Source: Candidatus Methanoplasma glyptotermitis
GTDB taxonomy: Archaea > Thermoplasmatota > Thermoplasmata > Methanomassiliicoccales > Methanomethylophilaceae
DNA length: 44,312 nucleotides
Direction of reading: 5' to 3'
Assembly: GCA_031267895.1 (NCBI GenBank)
Contig: JAIRYF010000068.1
Span: forward strand, 1-44,312
The translations under genes were made by a program, and so were the position numbers. The notes under the pieces are model-generated. The model worked only from the letters and a program-made list of their open reading frames with translations. It made no database searches and was not told the origin of the DNA. Positions 16,237 to 24,556 of the stretch are shown one piece after another (position 1 is the first letter of the stretch; each line of letters starts with the position of its first letter).

Positions 16237-17584
16237 TCCGTGGTCCGCCGCGGCTGCCGGCATATCTTTCCTTCAGAAACAGAGCTATTATCGAAAGTAT
16301 GCCTGCATACTGTATCATTCCGGTTGCATTGTATAGAATATGCATAAGAGAGACTCCGGGCAGCACAGGCGTATGGAACCAGTTTATCATTGATATTATC
16401 AGATCCATTGACATCAGGTCTGTGAATGTGCCGATTGACAGGAACAGCATGAAATTGCCGCTGAGTATGAATGCTGTTCCGCCCAGAGATATCAGCAGCC
16501 AGCTCCATCTGAATTTCCAATCCTGCGTTAACATGTATATCACAAGAAACGGTATCAAAAGCATCAGATACTGAGGCGTGGGCGGATACACGAACACGAA
16601 CGCTACCATCAGCAGGGTGTATTTGAAGAAAGAATCATCAAGCTCATCTTTCTTTTTGCCTGCCAGCAGGAAAGCGAGGACTATTGCTAAGAATATTCCG
16701 ATCAGATATATGGCTATGGCACCTTTGGATACCAACTCCTCTATGAATGTTACGGCATCGGTGCCGCCGGCCCTCGATGTTATGAAAAGAAGACTTTCAG
16801 ACAGACTGCCTTCGGCTATGATCGGGGCCATTAACACCAGGAAAGCCAGCACCATTCCTGCGGAGGCCTTCAGTAAAGATACCGCCGCCTTTCCATCGCC
16901 GCGATGTCTCACGACAGCGTATGCCATAAGTATGAATATCAAATATGCAGGGAAGAATTTCGTAAGCACTGCGAATGACAAGAGCACTCCCGCCAGGAAC
17001 AGTTTGTCTTTCCTGACCATTACAACGCACAGCAGCGTGAACAGAACCGAGAATGTGTCGAACATCCCCGAGATGGATGTAACACAGATCACCAGAGGAC
17101 AGCAGAACCACAAAGCGAATCCGACGGTCGCTTTTTTCATGTCTCCGGTCTTGTCCTTGATGATCCGGTATACGATATAGCCTACGAGCAGATCGCTTAT
17201 CATGAACGGTATCTTTATCCAAAAGTTGAAAGCTACCGATGTCACCGTCGCAGAGAAGAACCAGTCTGTGTAGGATTCCACCGGGAATGCCTCGACTGCC
17301 CTCAATCCCATAACGTCTATATTGAGGAATAATTCCTGAATCACTGACATAAAAGACAGAATATAACCCCAAACGGGGGAATAATAGTATCCCTCGAGAC
17401 CGTACAGTCCCTCTCTGCTTTCCAGATTTCTGATAATAGTTGCCCAAAAATCCGAATCGTAACCGACTTCTGCGAATGGGGAGATGAGAAGCCTTGCCGC
17501 TATCCCGATCACGGCGATCAGGAATATCGGGTGTCTGAACAGCGAACCCGCAGAGTATATCGGAGAACCGGCTTCACTGAGCAC
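16184..17584 (-). CDS. GT-C polytopic glycosyltransferase (copy 1)
   Basis: A 466-residue integral membrane protein with roughly 10-12 helices and the GT-C hallmark: an acidic motif in the first outside loop, GYDSDFWATIIRNLESREGLYG (Asp at ~42 and 44), followed by YYYSPVWGYILSF. Such enzymes take sugars from polyprenyl-phosphate donors on the outer face. It is a clear paralogue of 32344-33717 (shared FALWFCCPLVI/FGLWFLCPLVI, SGMFDTFSVLF/ACMFDSLSAMF and VYPPTPQYLMLLIPFL/IWPPTPTYPVVMIPFL). It starts at GTG, overlapping by 11 bases the exported-protein gene upstream. Family is fairly secure; donor and acceptor are unknown. Confidence 0.75.
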   Translation of the reverse strand: MLSEAGSPIYSAGSLFRHPIFLIAVIGIAARLLISPFAEVGYDSDFWATIIRNLESREGLYGLEGYYYSPVWGYILSFMSVIQELFLNIDVMGLRAVEAFPVESYTDWFFSATVTSVAFNFWIKIPFMISDLLVGYIVYRIIKDKTGDMKKATVGFALWFCCPLVICVTSISGMFDTFSVLFTLLCVVMVRKDKLFLAGVLLSFAVLTKFFPAYLIFILMAYAVVRHRGDGKAAVSLLKASAGMVLAFLVLMAPIIAEGSLSESLLFITSRAGGTDAVTFIEELVSKGAIAIYLIGIFLAIVLAFLLAGKKKDELDDSFFKYTLLMVAFVFVYPPTPQYLMLLIPFLVIYMLTQDWKFRWSWLLISLGGTAFILSGNFMLFLSIGTFTDLMSMDLIISMINWFHTPVLPGVSLMHILYNATGMIQYAGILSIIALFLKERYAGSRGGPRIISFGLPRFSSYRQPKS

Positions 17585-18590
17585 GGAGAGACCTCCCGAA
17601 TACCGTGTAATACCCTCCTATCGACACATAAACGGATATATTGCCATCATCGGATGGTGTGTCGAACAGGATCTCGGCCGTACCTCTTGTAACAGTTCCG
17701 GTTCTCACCCCCAGGATTTTGGAATAACACGATATGCCTGAAGCTATGATCTGCGATACGTCGTCGCACTGATATCTGTCGTAGTGCCCGCCGATAACGC
17801 ATATCATACCGCTGCCGAAGGGTACCATCGACACGCTGGAATACCCGTTCATGGAGAACCCCATCGATACCTGACCCTCGATACACGACAGTTTCAGCCC
17901 GTAGAGGGTCCTGTTCCATTTCAGATACAGAGCGTCGGTCAGTCCGCCGCCGTCAATCACAGACAGTGCAGGGTCTGTGTCTTCCGCGTTGACGCACTCC
18001 GCCCCGAAGAAAAGTTCCTGAGCATTCTCTGCCTTCGACAGTCTGTCCCCGGTTCGATAGAACATACCTATGGGAGACGACATCCAATAAAGGCTGCCGC
18101 CGCTGCTGATCCATTTAAAGAGAATATCGCCGGGGGATCCTGAATAAATGCTTTCCGGCAAAGCGTAGGACATTACAAGAAGGCCCTCGGAAATGCCGCT
18201 GCCGCCCAGCATGGCGTAGAGTTCTGCGTCATTGCATATCGAGATATCGTTAAATCCTCTCGCTCTGAGCGACTTGTACACCTGATTTGCGGAATACTCC
18301 TGATTCGTACCGCGCAGTCCCGATGCCTCTCTGGCCTCTTCTAAAAACTCGTCGTACCTTTCATCAAGGTATATGTAAAGCTTGGTTACAGGTGCGTGTG
18401 TTCCGCTGTCCGTAAACACCGCGGAGTATGTGTCCGAACCGGACGAGGTCACCGAGAGGCTGATGCGGCCATCTCCGAACTCCGCGTCTGCGCTGTAGCT
18501 GTGGAAATCGGTGCCATATGCTGTCAGTTCACCGGCCAGTACGACTGCGCAAAGTGCGACTGAAAGCAGAACCATCGTATCTATCTTCAT
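17574..18590 (-). CDS. exported protein paired with GT-C (copy 1)
   Basis: A 338-residue protein from ATG 18590, with an N-terminal hydrophobic anchor (VLLSVALCAVVLAGELTAYG). The rest is extracellular, with features of a Rossmann/GATase1-like fold: LLVMSYALPESIYSG, KWISSGGSLYWMSSPIG and FGSGMICVIGGHYD. It is paralogous to 31332-32351; both share the terminal region GTVTRGTA/GTITMGTA and a closing beta-rich domain. In both places it is next to a GT-C gene, but here it is upstream of it, there downstream. It probably acts with the transferase outside the membrane; its chemistry is unknown. A longer frame to 18638 has an AAGGGAGG too far from ATG 18590, so the start is uncertain. Confidence 0.6.
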   Translation of the reverse strand: MKIDTMVLLSVALCAVVLAGELTAYGTDFHSYSADAEFGDGRISLSVTSSGSDTYSAVFTDSGTHAPVTKLYIYLDERYDEFLEEAREASGLRGTNQEYSANQVYKSLRARGFNDISICNDAELYAMLGGSGISEGLLVMSYALPESIYSGSPGDILFKWISSGGSLYWMSSPIGMFYRTGDRLSKAENAQELFFGAECVNAEDTDPALSVIDGGGLTDALYLKWNRTLYGLKLSCIEGQVSMGFSMNGYSSVSMVPFGSGMICVIGGHYDRYQCDDVSQIIASGISCYSKILGVRTGTVTRGTAEILFDTPSDDGNISVYVSIGGYYTVFGRSLRAQ

Positions 18591-18647
18591 ATGCTTTCGG
18601 CCGATAATTATGTCTGCCTCCCTTATTGCGCTAATCAACTGGAAACA

Positions 18648-19538
18648 TTATAGTTTCTTTGTGGTTTTGACCGGATCCCATACGCTTATGTCTCCTTTTC
18701 CGAATCTTACATGCAGATATGCCTTGGCCCTGGAGTATGTTTCGGCCGCTGCAGATATGATCAGCATCACGGGATGGGGACCAAGTTCTTTCATTGTATC
18801 GATGAATGCTGGATACAGCACCTTCATGTTTCTGGTAGGAATATCCAGACCGTGCTCCATTTTTATGCAGGATTCACCAATATTAACTCTGGTCCTCTGT
18901 TTTATGAAATCACTCAGAATTTCCGGACCTTTGTTGTATATTTTTGCATCCGGTGCATATATGCTCCTGTACCCCGCTTTCTCCAATTCCATTTTCAGGG
19001 CGTCTTCGTCGCCGGAATTTCTTGTTGAGAGCCTTATGCCTATATCCCTGAATGCGATAATCTCTCCGATCTTCGGCTGCACCATAGAAACGTAATGGTG
19101 CATCAGCCAGATCGTGTGCGACGCGAACCCGGCCGCGGTTTTTTTGTCATTGACGGGGATCGGATGTCCTCCGACTATACCGACATTCTCTTCCATAAAT
19201 GGCTCAAGCAATTTCTGGAGGCACTATCTGCCGCAGAATACCGTGTCTGCATTCATTATGGCGACGATCTCCGTGTCTTTGCTGTCAAGAAGACAATTGA
19301 TGGCCGAATTTTTTCCCTCCCTCTTTTCTTGGCGTATTAGTGTGAGAGAGCCGTGTTCGCCGGCGATTTTCTTAACAACATCATCGGTACCGTCGTCGCT
19401 GCCGCTGGATACTACGATGACCTTTACGAGTTCAAATCCGTCAAGAACCTGCTCGTAAACAGACCCTATCGCTTTCTCTATGTTAGCTGCCTCATTGTAA
19501 GCGCATATCCCCAGCGTAACCGGAATCTGTTCGTTCAT
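18648..19538 (-). pseudogene. GT2 glycosyltransferase interrupted by an in-frame amber codon
   Basis: One 296-codon frame encodes a family 2 glycosyltransferase. Residues 1-100 hold the GT-A nucleotide-binding fold (PVTLGICAYNEAANIEKAIG, VVSSGSDDGTDDVV, GKNSAINCLL, and the DxD-like IVAIMNADTVF). Then codon 19224-19226 reads TAG, and the same frame continues as CLQKLLEPFMEENVGIVGG, exactly where the family continues, to a TAA at 18648. No frameshift is involved. It is either a fresh nonsense mutation or a pyrrolysine/readthrough codon; TAG is otherwise almost unused here. C-terminal residues ~150-260 carry GDEDALKMELEKAGYRSIYAP as in polymer-forming GT2 enzymes. ATG 19538 is the likely start. 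Confidence 0.75.
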
Positions 19539-19677
19539 TCCATTCACTGCCCCTGATACACCGGGACGGCACCGTCCTCTGCATATACGGGTTTTGCTGA
19601 GTCCCTGTAACAGTCCGCAGAATATAACTGACATGGTTATTTACTTATCATGTTATTACACACACAGGCGGCCGGAA

Positions 19678-20787
19678 ATGAAAATTGTTGACGTTAATCC
19701 GTTCTTTTATCCGTTCACAGGCGGTATCGAACACAGGATGCATGACACGAGCAGGCTGCTCGCCGCCAAAGGCCATGAGGTCACCGTACTCACAGGCAGG
19801 CTGCCGGACACCCCGGAAGAGGAGATGACGGAATTCGGTTACAGGATAATCAGGCTCAGATCGAAGATGCTCAATATCTACAACCCGCCGTTCATTTCGT
19901 CCGAAAATATCCTGGAGACACTGAACGGAATCGACGCGGACGTAGCGAATTACAACTACAGATGGGCTCCGAGCTACAACAAAGACATGAAAAAATACGA
20001 CGGCAGGAAAGTCTTTACATACCACAACATGTGGGGCGAGGGCATTGGAATACAGGCGAGGTTCTCGGCCATGAATGACAGAAGGTTTTCGTCCTGTCTG
20101 GATACTTTCGATCATATAATCGCGGTCAGCGACCACGTCAGAAATGATCTCATCGGAAGAGGATATCCGCCGAAGTATGTAACATCCGTACCTACGGGGT
20201 TGTCAAGGTACCCGGAAATGGGGAAAGGAGACGGAGAATTCATACTGTCCCTCGGCAGACTGGTGAAGACGAAGGGACTCGGCTTTCTTGTCGAAGCGAT
20301 GCGGGATGTTGATTTTAAACTTATCATATGCGGCAGAGGCCCGGAACAGAAGCATCTTGAAAGGGCCGTGCGCAGACTTGGCCTGGAGGACAGGATAGAG
20401 ATGAGAGGGTGGGTGGAAGAAAGCGAAAAGGAAAGGCTCATGGGGTCATGCAGATTTTTCGTCATGCCGTCTCTGTTCGAATCGTTCGGTCTTGCCGCGA
20501 CGGAACTAATGGCGCACGGCAGGCCGATAGTGTACTCCGATGTCAACGGACTTCCCGGCACCGTAGGGGACGGAGGCATATCTGTTCCTCCGAAAGACTC
20601 GGCTGCCCTCTCGCAGGCTATCAATATGCTCATCAATGACCGCAGTTACACCGAAGAGCTGGGAAAGAATGCGGCCATACGGTCGCAGGCGTACAAGTGG
20701 GACGGGCTGATTCCAAAGATCGAATCCCTGTACAGAAAAGTGCTGTCAGGGGAATATTCGGCCGAAGACATCCGCCGTGCCTATTGA
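19678..20787 (+). CDS. GT4-family glycosyltransferase
   Basis: A 369-residue GT-B retaining glycosyltransferase. The N-terminus MKIVDVNPFFYPFTGGIEHR is the acceptor-side glycine loop, ILSLGRLVKTKGLGFLVEAM starts the nucleotide-sugar domain, and SLFESFGLAATELMAHGRPIV gives the E-x7-E motif. Codons before ATG 19678 belong to the 139-bp divergent promoter shared with the interrupted GT2 gene. The stop lies 46 bp before the GtrA-like gene, so the two probably form an operon serving surface glycan assembly. Confidence 0.88.
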   Translation: MKIVDVNPFFYPFTGGIEHRMHDTSRLLAAKGHEVTVLTGRLPDTPEEEMTEFGYRIIRLRSKMLNIYNPPFISSENILETLNGIDADVANYNYRWAPSYNKDMKKYDGRKVFTYHNMWGEGIGIQARFSAMNDRRFSSCLDTFDHIIAVSDHVRNDLIGRGYPPKYVTSVPTGLSRYPEMGKGDGEFILSLGRLVKTKGLGFLVEAMRDVDFKLIICGRGPEQKHLERAVRRLGLEDRIEMRGWVEESEKERLMGSCRFFVMPSLFESFGLAATELMAHGRPIVYSDVNGLPGTVGDGGISVPPKDSAALSQAINMLINDRSYTEELGKNAAIRSQAYKWDGLIPKIESLYRKVLSGEYSAEDIRRAY

Positions 20788-20833
20788 GGCACAAAAAATA
20801 TTATTGTACATCTGTATCAGGAAATCGGGGCAC

Positions 20834-21280
20834 ATGGACAGTTTTACGGATATTTTCAAAAAATATCGGGAAGGGATACTTTATCTCGTCTGCGGTGCGG
20901 GAACGATCATAGTAAGCTGGCTTACATATGCGCTGTTTGTCTGGATTGACATAGATGTCAGCGCAAGCAATATCCTGTCATGGGTCTGTGCTGTGTCGTT
21001 TGCATTTGTTGTGAACAAATGGATTGTGTTTCTGAGCCGTTCGCTGGAAAGGGATGTCCTTGTGAAAGAAATAGGCTCGTTCTTCTTCATGAGAATAATG
21101 ACGGGGCTGGTGGCAATCGCAGCATTCCCCGCATTGTATTACGGCCTCGGAATGAACATGCCTCTTTTCAGTATTGACGGACTGGCCGCAAAGATCACAG
21201 TCAGTGTGGTAGAAATAATACTCAATTATTTCGCAAGCAAATTTGTGGTCTTCAAAACAAAAAGTGAAGATTCTCTATGA
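20834..21280 (+). CDS. GtrA-like membrane protein
   Basis: A 148-residue protein with four membrane helices. The pattern YLVCGAGTIIVSWLTYALF, then a helix ending SFAFVVNKWIVF, and a last helix VEIILNYFASKFVVFK is the GtrA (PF04138) signature. GtrA proteins are thought to flip polyprenyl-phosphate sugars, supplying GT-C enzymes. ATG 20834 is preferred over the longer frame at 20777, which overlaps the GT4 stop. The context among glycosyltransferases supports the call. Confidence 0.85.
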   Translation: MDSFTDIFKKYREGILYLVCGAGTIIVSWLTYALFVWIDIDVSASNILSWVCAVSFAFVVNKWIVFLSRSLERDVLVKEIGSFFFMRIMTGLVAIAAFPALYYGLGMNMPLFSIDGLAAKITVSVVEIILNYFASKFVVFKTKSEDSL

Positions 21281-21369
21281 AGGAATAGTTTCGAAAGCAA
21301 CGCAACCGCACAGAATACAGAATAATTATACCATGTTTTTTGCTGTCCGGAATAGATTATAGTTAAAAC

Positions 21370-21450
21370 CTGACCTCGACAGTTGATTTCATTCTTGAGA
21401 AAATTTGACATTTACTTATTCTTAAGATAACAGACACTCGCTCCGTCGGA
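21370..21450 (+). repeat. deletion relic of the IS with CTGACCTCGACAGTTG ends
   Basis: Bases 21370-21413 match, at about 40 of 44 positions, the inverse of the end repeats at 38627-38670 and 40929-40972. They are followed directly by a plus-strand match to the C-terminal coding part of the 38-kb transposase relic (TTYS-stop-DNRHSLRRI here against TYVYDNRHSLRRI there). The left end of the element has thus been joined to its 3' part by an internal deletion. No right end is found, so the relic is incomplete. Confidence 0.65.
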
Positions 21451-21564
21451 TAAAATATCAATCTCAAACAATTTGCTTATTTTCACGATCATGATCTCTT
21501 CCCCGCAAGACGGACACACGCACGCAGCCGCGTGTCTGCCGGAATAGCGGCAGACCCCAAATAA

Positions 21565-21619
21565 ATTCAAATATTTTGAATCCGATTTAGAAGTCGAGTA
21601 TATTGAAGTTGAAATCGGA
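21565..21619 (+). promoter_or_regulatory. inverted repeats upstream of hipBA, candidate operators
   Basis: Two elements. ATTCAAATATTTTGAAT (21565-21581) is a palindrome. TCCGATTT (21581-21588) and AAATCGGA (21612-21619) are an inverted pair 23 bp apart, the second touching the Shine-Dalgarno GGAG of hipB (21617-21620). HipB-type antitoxins bind such paired palindromes to repress their own operon; binding here is inferred. Confidence 0.5.
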
Positions 21620-21625
21620 GTCAAA

Positions 21626-21877
21626 ATGATAGTTAAGAAGGAGATAGACAGCCCGTACATCCTCGGACAGATACTCCAGCAGGGAAGACTGCTCAATGAG
21701 ATGAGTCAGCGCGAGATGGCAAAACTACTCGGTACCGGGCAGAAATGGGTCTGGGAGATGGAACAGGGGAAGCCTGGTATTCTGATGGACCGCCTGTTCA
21801 TGATGCTGGACAAGACCGGTGTAAAGCTGTATGCAGAGATCGATATCCCGACCGAGGAAGACAATGACCGCATCTGA
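21626..21877 (+). CDS. hipB: HipB-like antitoxin, Xre-family DNA-binding protein
   Basis: An 83-residue helix-turn-helix protein. LGQILQQGRLLNEMSQREMAKLLGTGQKWVWEMEQGKPG (residues ~12-51; helices 2 and 3 around SQREMAKLLGT and QKWVWEMEQG) is the Xre/Cro fold. TGVKLYAEIDIP at the end is the HipB dimer strand. It neutralises HipA and represses the operon. ATG 21626 follows GGAG by five bases. The hipA start lies 14 bp inside this gene, the usual coupled arrangement. Confidence 0.87.
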   Translation: MIVKKEIDSPYILGQILQQGRLLNEMSQREMAKLLGTGQKWVWEMEQGKPGILMDRLFMMLDKTGVKLYAEIDIPTEEDNDRI

Positions 21878-23111
21878 ACTCGATGTGGAACTTTACGGGA
21901 CAAGAATCGGCAGCATACGCCGGGATGCGGGAGGGTTCGATTTTTCGGCAGATCCGAAAGCATTCCGGAGATACGGCATCCTTTCGACGGTTATGAGCCT
22001 AGCCGTCCCGCTGAGTCCGAGATACTCCGCCTCCGGAAAACCGCGCAGACAGAATTTCTTTGCCGAGATCCTTCCGGAAGGGCGTAATCTCACCTGGCTG
22101 GCACAGACCGCGCGTTTAGATGAAAGGGATGTTTTCGGATTGCTCAGACGTTTCGGACGCGATGTGGCCGGAGCACTCATTATCCGCGATGCCGACGAAA
22201 CAGACTGCGTGAGACCGTACGCGGAAAAGATATCCGGCGAGGAGGTCCGCACACTTTTTGAACGTGTGTCTGAGAATCCTCTCGGGAACGATCAGAGGTC
22301 CGGCAGGATATCTCTCGGAGGATTTCAAACGAAGATCGTGCTGGCGAGAGAGGGGGGACGCTGGAAAAAAGTTCACTGCGGGTATCCTTCCACTCATATA
22401 ATAAAACCGGTCGGAGAACATCCCACGATGATATACGACGAAGAATACGCAATGCGTCTGGCAAAGGCCATCGGTCTGACATCATACTCGGTTTGGATCG
22501 AGGAGTTCGGAGGAGCGGACGCTTTGGTCGCGGAACGTTATGACCGCAGTCCTGACATCCCCGGACACCGCATCCATCAAGAGGATTTCAATCAGGTCCT
22601 CGGAGCATCCGGAAACAAGAAATATCAGGAATTCGGGGGCAAAGTCTCATACGCCAAAATTGCAGCGGCCGTTGCCGGACATGCATCCTCCGAAGATGTG
22701 TGTGCACTTGCGTCTCAGATGATATTCGCAGCAGCTATAGGAAACTTGGACATGCACGCGAAAAACATAGGCGTTCTTCACGGACCGGATGGGAAAGTGA
22801 GACTTGCCCCGGCATACGACTGCGTGCCGCTGACCCATCATGATATCGGCGGCAGAATGGCATTGGCTGTCGGGAAAGAGTATCTGCACAGGAACATCTC
22901 ATCGGACAATATTGTAAGAGAGATAATGGAATGGGATGGGGTTGATTCATCGTATGCGGATGTGCAGACTCTTGTGAGAGAGCATCTGAATCTCATCTCG
23001 GAAGCGGCCGCCGGAGAGGAACCGCACCCTAAGGCATACCCCAAACTCAGAGAAGATATACTTAGATATGTATCGAACCTTGAGGGAGGGAAAAGAGCAG
23101 GAAGCACGTAA
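21864..23111 (+). CDS. hipA: HipA-like serine/threonine kinase toxin
   Basis: A 415-residue kinase that in bacteria phosphorylates glutamyl-tRNA synthetase or similar targets, causing growth arrest. Motifs seen: the N-subdomain with PRYSASGKPRRQNFFAEILP (~50-70), the Gly loop ISLGGFQTKIVLA (~150) where HipA has its autophosphorylated serine, the ATP lysine in HIIKPVGEH (~178), the catalytic loop GNLDMHAKNIGVL (~293-305) with Asp and Asn, and the metal-binding Asp in APAYDCVPL (~315). All key residues appear intact. Start ATG 21864, inside hipB. The pair is uncommon in archaea and sits next to an IS relic, suggesting transfer from bacteria. Confidence 0.9.
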   Translation: MTASELDVELYGTRIGSIRRDAGGFDFSADPKAFRRYGILSTVMSLAVPLSPRYSASGKPRRQNFFAEILPEGRNLTWLAQTARLDERDVFGLLRRFGRDVAGALIIRDADETDCVRPYAEKISGEEVRTLFERVSENPLGNDQRSGRISLGGFQTKIVLAREGGRWKKVHCGYPSTHIIKPVGEHPTMIYDEEYAMRLAKAIGLTSYSVWIEEFGGADALVAERYDRSPDIPGHRIHQEDFNQVLGASGNKKYQEFGGKVSYAKIAAAVAGHASSEDVCALASQMIFAAAIGNLDMHAKNIGVLHGPDGKVRLAPAYDCVPLTHHDIGGRMALAVGKEYLHRNISSDNIVREIMEWDGVDSSYADVQTLVREHLNLISEAAAGEEPHPKAYPKLREDILRYVSNLEGGKRAGST

Positions 23112-23180
23112 ATACCGTGCGACCGCGCCCGCTTTAACACTCCGACTCAGATTTTCATGCGGCTTCCCAAACCCAAAAAT

Positions 23181-24107
23181 TCAGTCAGCGTACTCTAGCC
23201 AGCCAATGTACTCTGGGTCCCTGCCGGCGGTGATTTCACGGAACCTGCCATGGATTTTATCTGTGATATCTCCGATCTTTCCGGTACCTATTGTCCTGCC
23301 GTCTACAGAAGTGACCGGCACGATCTCTGCTGCGGTTCCGGTCATCCAGACTTCGTCTGCCGAGACAAGCTGGGTCCTGGTTATTTGAGTTTCAGAGACC
23401 TCGTATCCCATGCTTCGGGCAATATCTATGACGGAGTTCCTGGTTATGCCTTCCAATATACACTCGGATGTATGGGGCGTGAATATCTTTCCCCCTCTGA
23501 CTATGAATATGTTCTCTCCGGTACACTCCGCGACATGTCCGACGGAGTTAAGCATAACAGCCTCGCTGGCACCCTGACGGACAGCCTCTCTTTTTGCAAG
23601 GCATGACGTGACATAAGCACCGTTGATTTTTGCGCCGGCCGGCCCGCACAGGTTGTCCGGTCTCTGCCAGGAAGATGTTATCAGTTTGGCACCCTCGGAG
23701 GATGCGTTTCCCAGGTATGCCCCCATATGTATGCACGTTATTGACAGCGATGCGGGAACGCCGACTGGGTTGAGGCCGACCTCCTCCCCGCTGAGGAACA
23801 CGCAGGGTTTTACATAATCGACTTTCCTGTTGGCTCTCACGGCGGTCTTGACCGCCTCGATTATGCTCTCGGCATTGTACATTCTGCCGCCGAATTCAGG
23901 TTCTATACCCATGACTCTGCATCCGTCGAGGAGTCTGGCTGTGTGCTCTCTGAGTCTGAAGATCGCCCGTCCTTTCGGTGTTTGGTATACTCTCATGCCT
24001 TCGAACACGCCCGTACCGTAGTTCAGAGCATGTGTCATGACGTGGACCTTTGCATCGTCCCAGTCTATCAGATTCCCGTCAATCCATACCTTGTCTGTTT
24101 TTTCCAT
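23181..24107 (-). CDS. ilvE: branched-chain amino-acid aminotransferase
   Basis: PLP enzyme (fold type IV) that makes Leu, Ile and Val from their 2-oxo acids with glutamate. It has 308 residues, the family length. MTHALNYGTGVFEGMRVY (~24-41) is the N-terminal signature, the PLP lysine is in GPAGAKINGAYVTSCLAK (~157), and EAVMLNSVGHVAECTGENIF (~180) and GITRNSVIDIARSMGYEV (~220) are the phosphate and carboxylate-binding parts. ATG 24107 follows AAGGGA. It lies 23 bp after ilvN, which it probably shares a transcript with. Confidence 0.94.
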   Translation of the reverse strand: MEKTDKVWIDGNLIDWDDAKVHVMTHALNYGTGVFEGMRVYQTPKGRAIFRLREHTARLLDGCRVMGIEPEFGGRMYNAESIIEAVKTAVRANRKVDYVKPCVFLSGEEVGLNPVGVPASLSITCIHMGAYLGNASSEGAKLITSSWQRPDNLCGPAGAKINGAYVTSCLAKREAVRQGASEAVMLNSVGHVAECTGENIFIVRGGKIFTPHTSECILEGITRNSVIDIARSMGYEVSETQITRTQLVSADEVWMTGTAAEIVPVTSVDGRTIGTGKIGDITDKIHGRFREITAGRDPEYIGWLEYAD

Positions 24108-24130
24108 GTCATTCCCTTCCCGGACAGAGA

Positions 24131-24493
24131 TCAGAGCGCGTTGAGTGCCATAACATATTTTTCGGATCGGCTTTGCTCTATTATCTCTTCAACCTGTGCC
24201 GCTCCGCCGACCAGACCCACATTTCCGTCGGATGTTGATATCAGGGCATAGGCAGACTGTCCTTCCGAAGGTATCAGTTCTGCGCCGTAAACATCCTGCA
24301 GTTTCCCGAGTCTTCCTATGGCTGTCTCCGCGGCCTCCCTGTCTGTGACCGAGAGTACCATCCTCGATCTTCTGGGGACCTCGCATTTCCCGACCACGAT
24401 AGTCTCTACGTTTATCTTGCTGCGGGTGAACTCGCCCATGACCCTCTGCATGACACCGAACTCATTTTTGACAATCAGAGATATAACATACAT
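24131..24493 (-). CDS. ilvN: acetolactate synthase small subunit-like ACT protein
   Basis: A 120-residue regulatory subunit. MYVISLIVKNEFGVMQRVMG with R-S-K-I-N-V-E-T-I-V near 30 is an ACT domain that binds valine for feedback inhibition of acetolactate synthase, and residues 75-120 hold a shortened second domain. It is shorter than bacterial IlvH (about 160), as in many archaea. GTG 24502 would be an upstream start; ATG 24493 fits the family. First gene of an ilvN-ilvE unit; the catalytic subunit is not in the window. Confidence 0.8.
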   Translation of the reverse strand: MYVISLIVKNEFGVMQRVMGEFTRSKINVETIVVGKCEVPRRSRMVLSVTDREAAETAIGRLGKLQDVYGAELIPSEGQSAYALISTSDGNVGLVGGAAQVEEIIEQSRSEKYVMALNAL

Positions 24494-24556
24494 GACTACC
24501 ACATCCGAACGCGGATTATTCTGCGCATATATGAAATAGTGGTTACCGTGTTACGA

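Larger units (their letters stand above)
21281..21625. other. intergenic region holding an IS relic and the hipBA operator
   Basis: Between the GtrA-like gene and hipB. It holds an IS-end relic fused to a transposase fragment (21370-21450) and inverted repeats upstream of hipB (21565-21619). The minus-strand frame 21412-21696 is mostly antisense to these and to hipB and is not called. Confidence 0.5.

Noticed and set aside
19211-19226. Frameshift in the GT2 gene
   Set aside because: Counting shows the two halves are in the same frame; the break is a single TAG codon.
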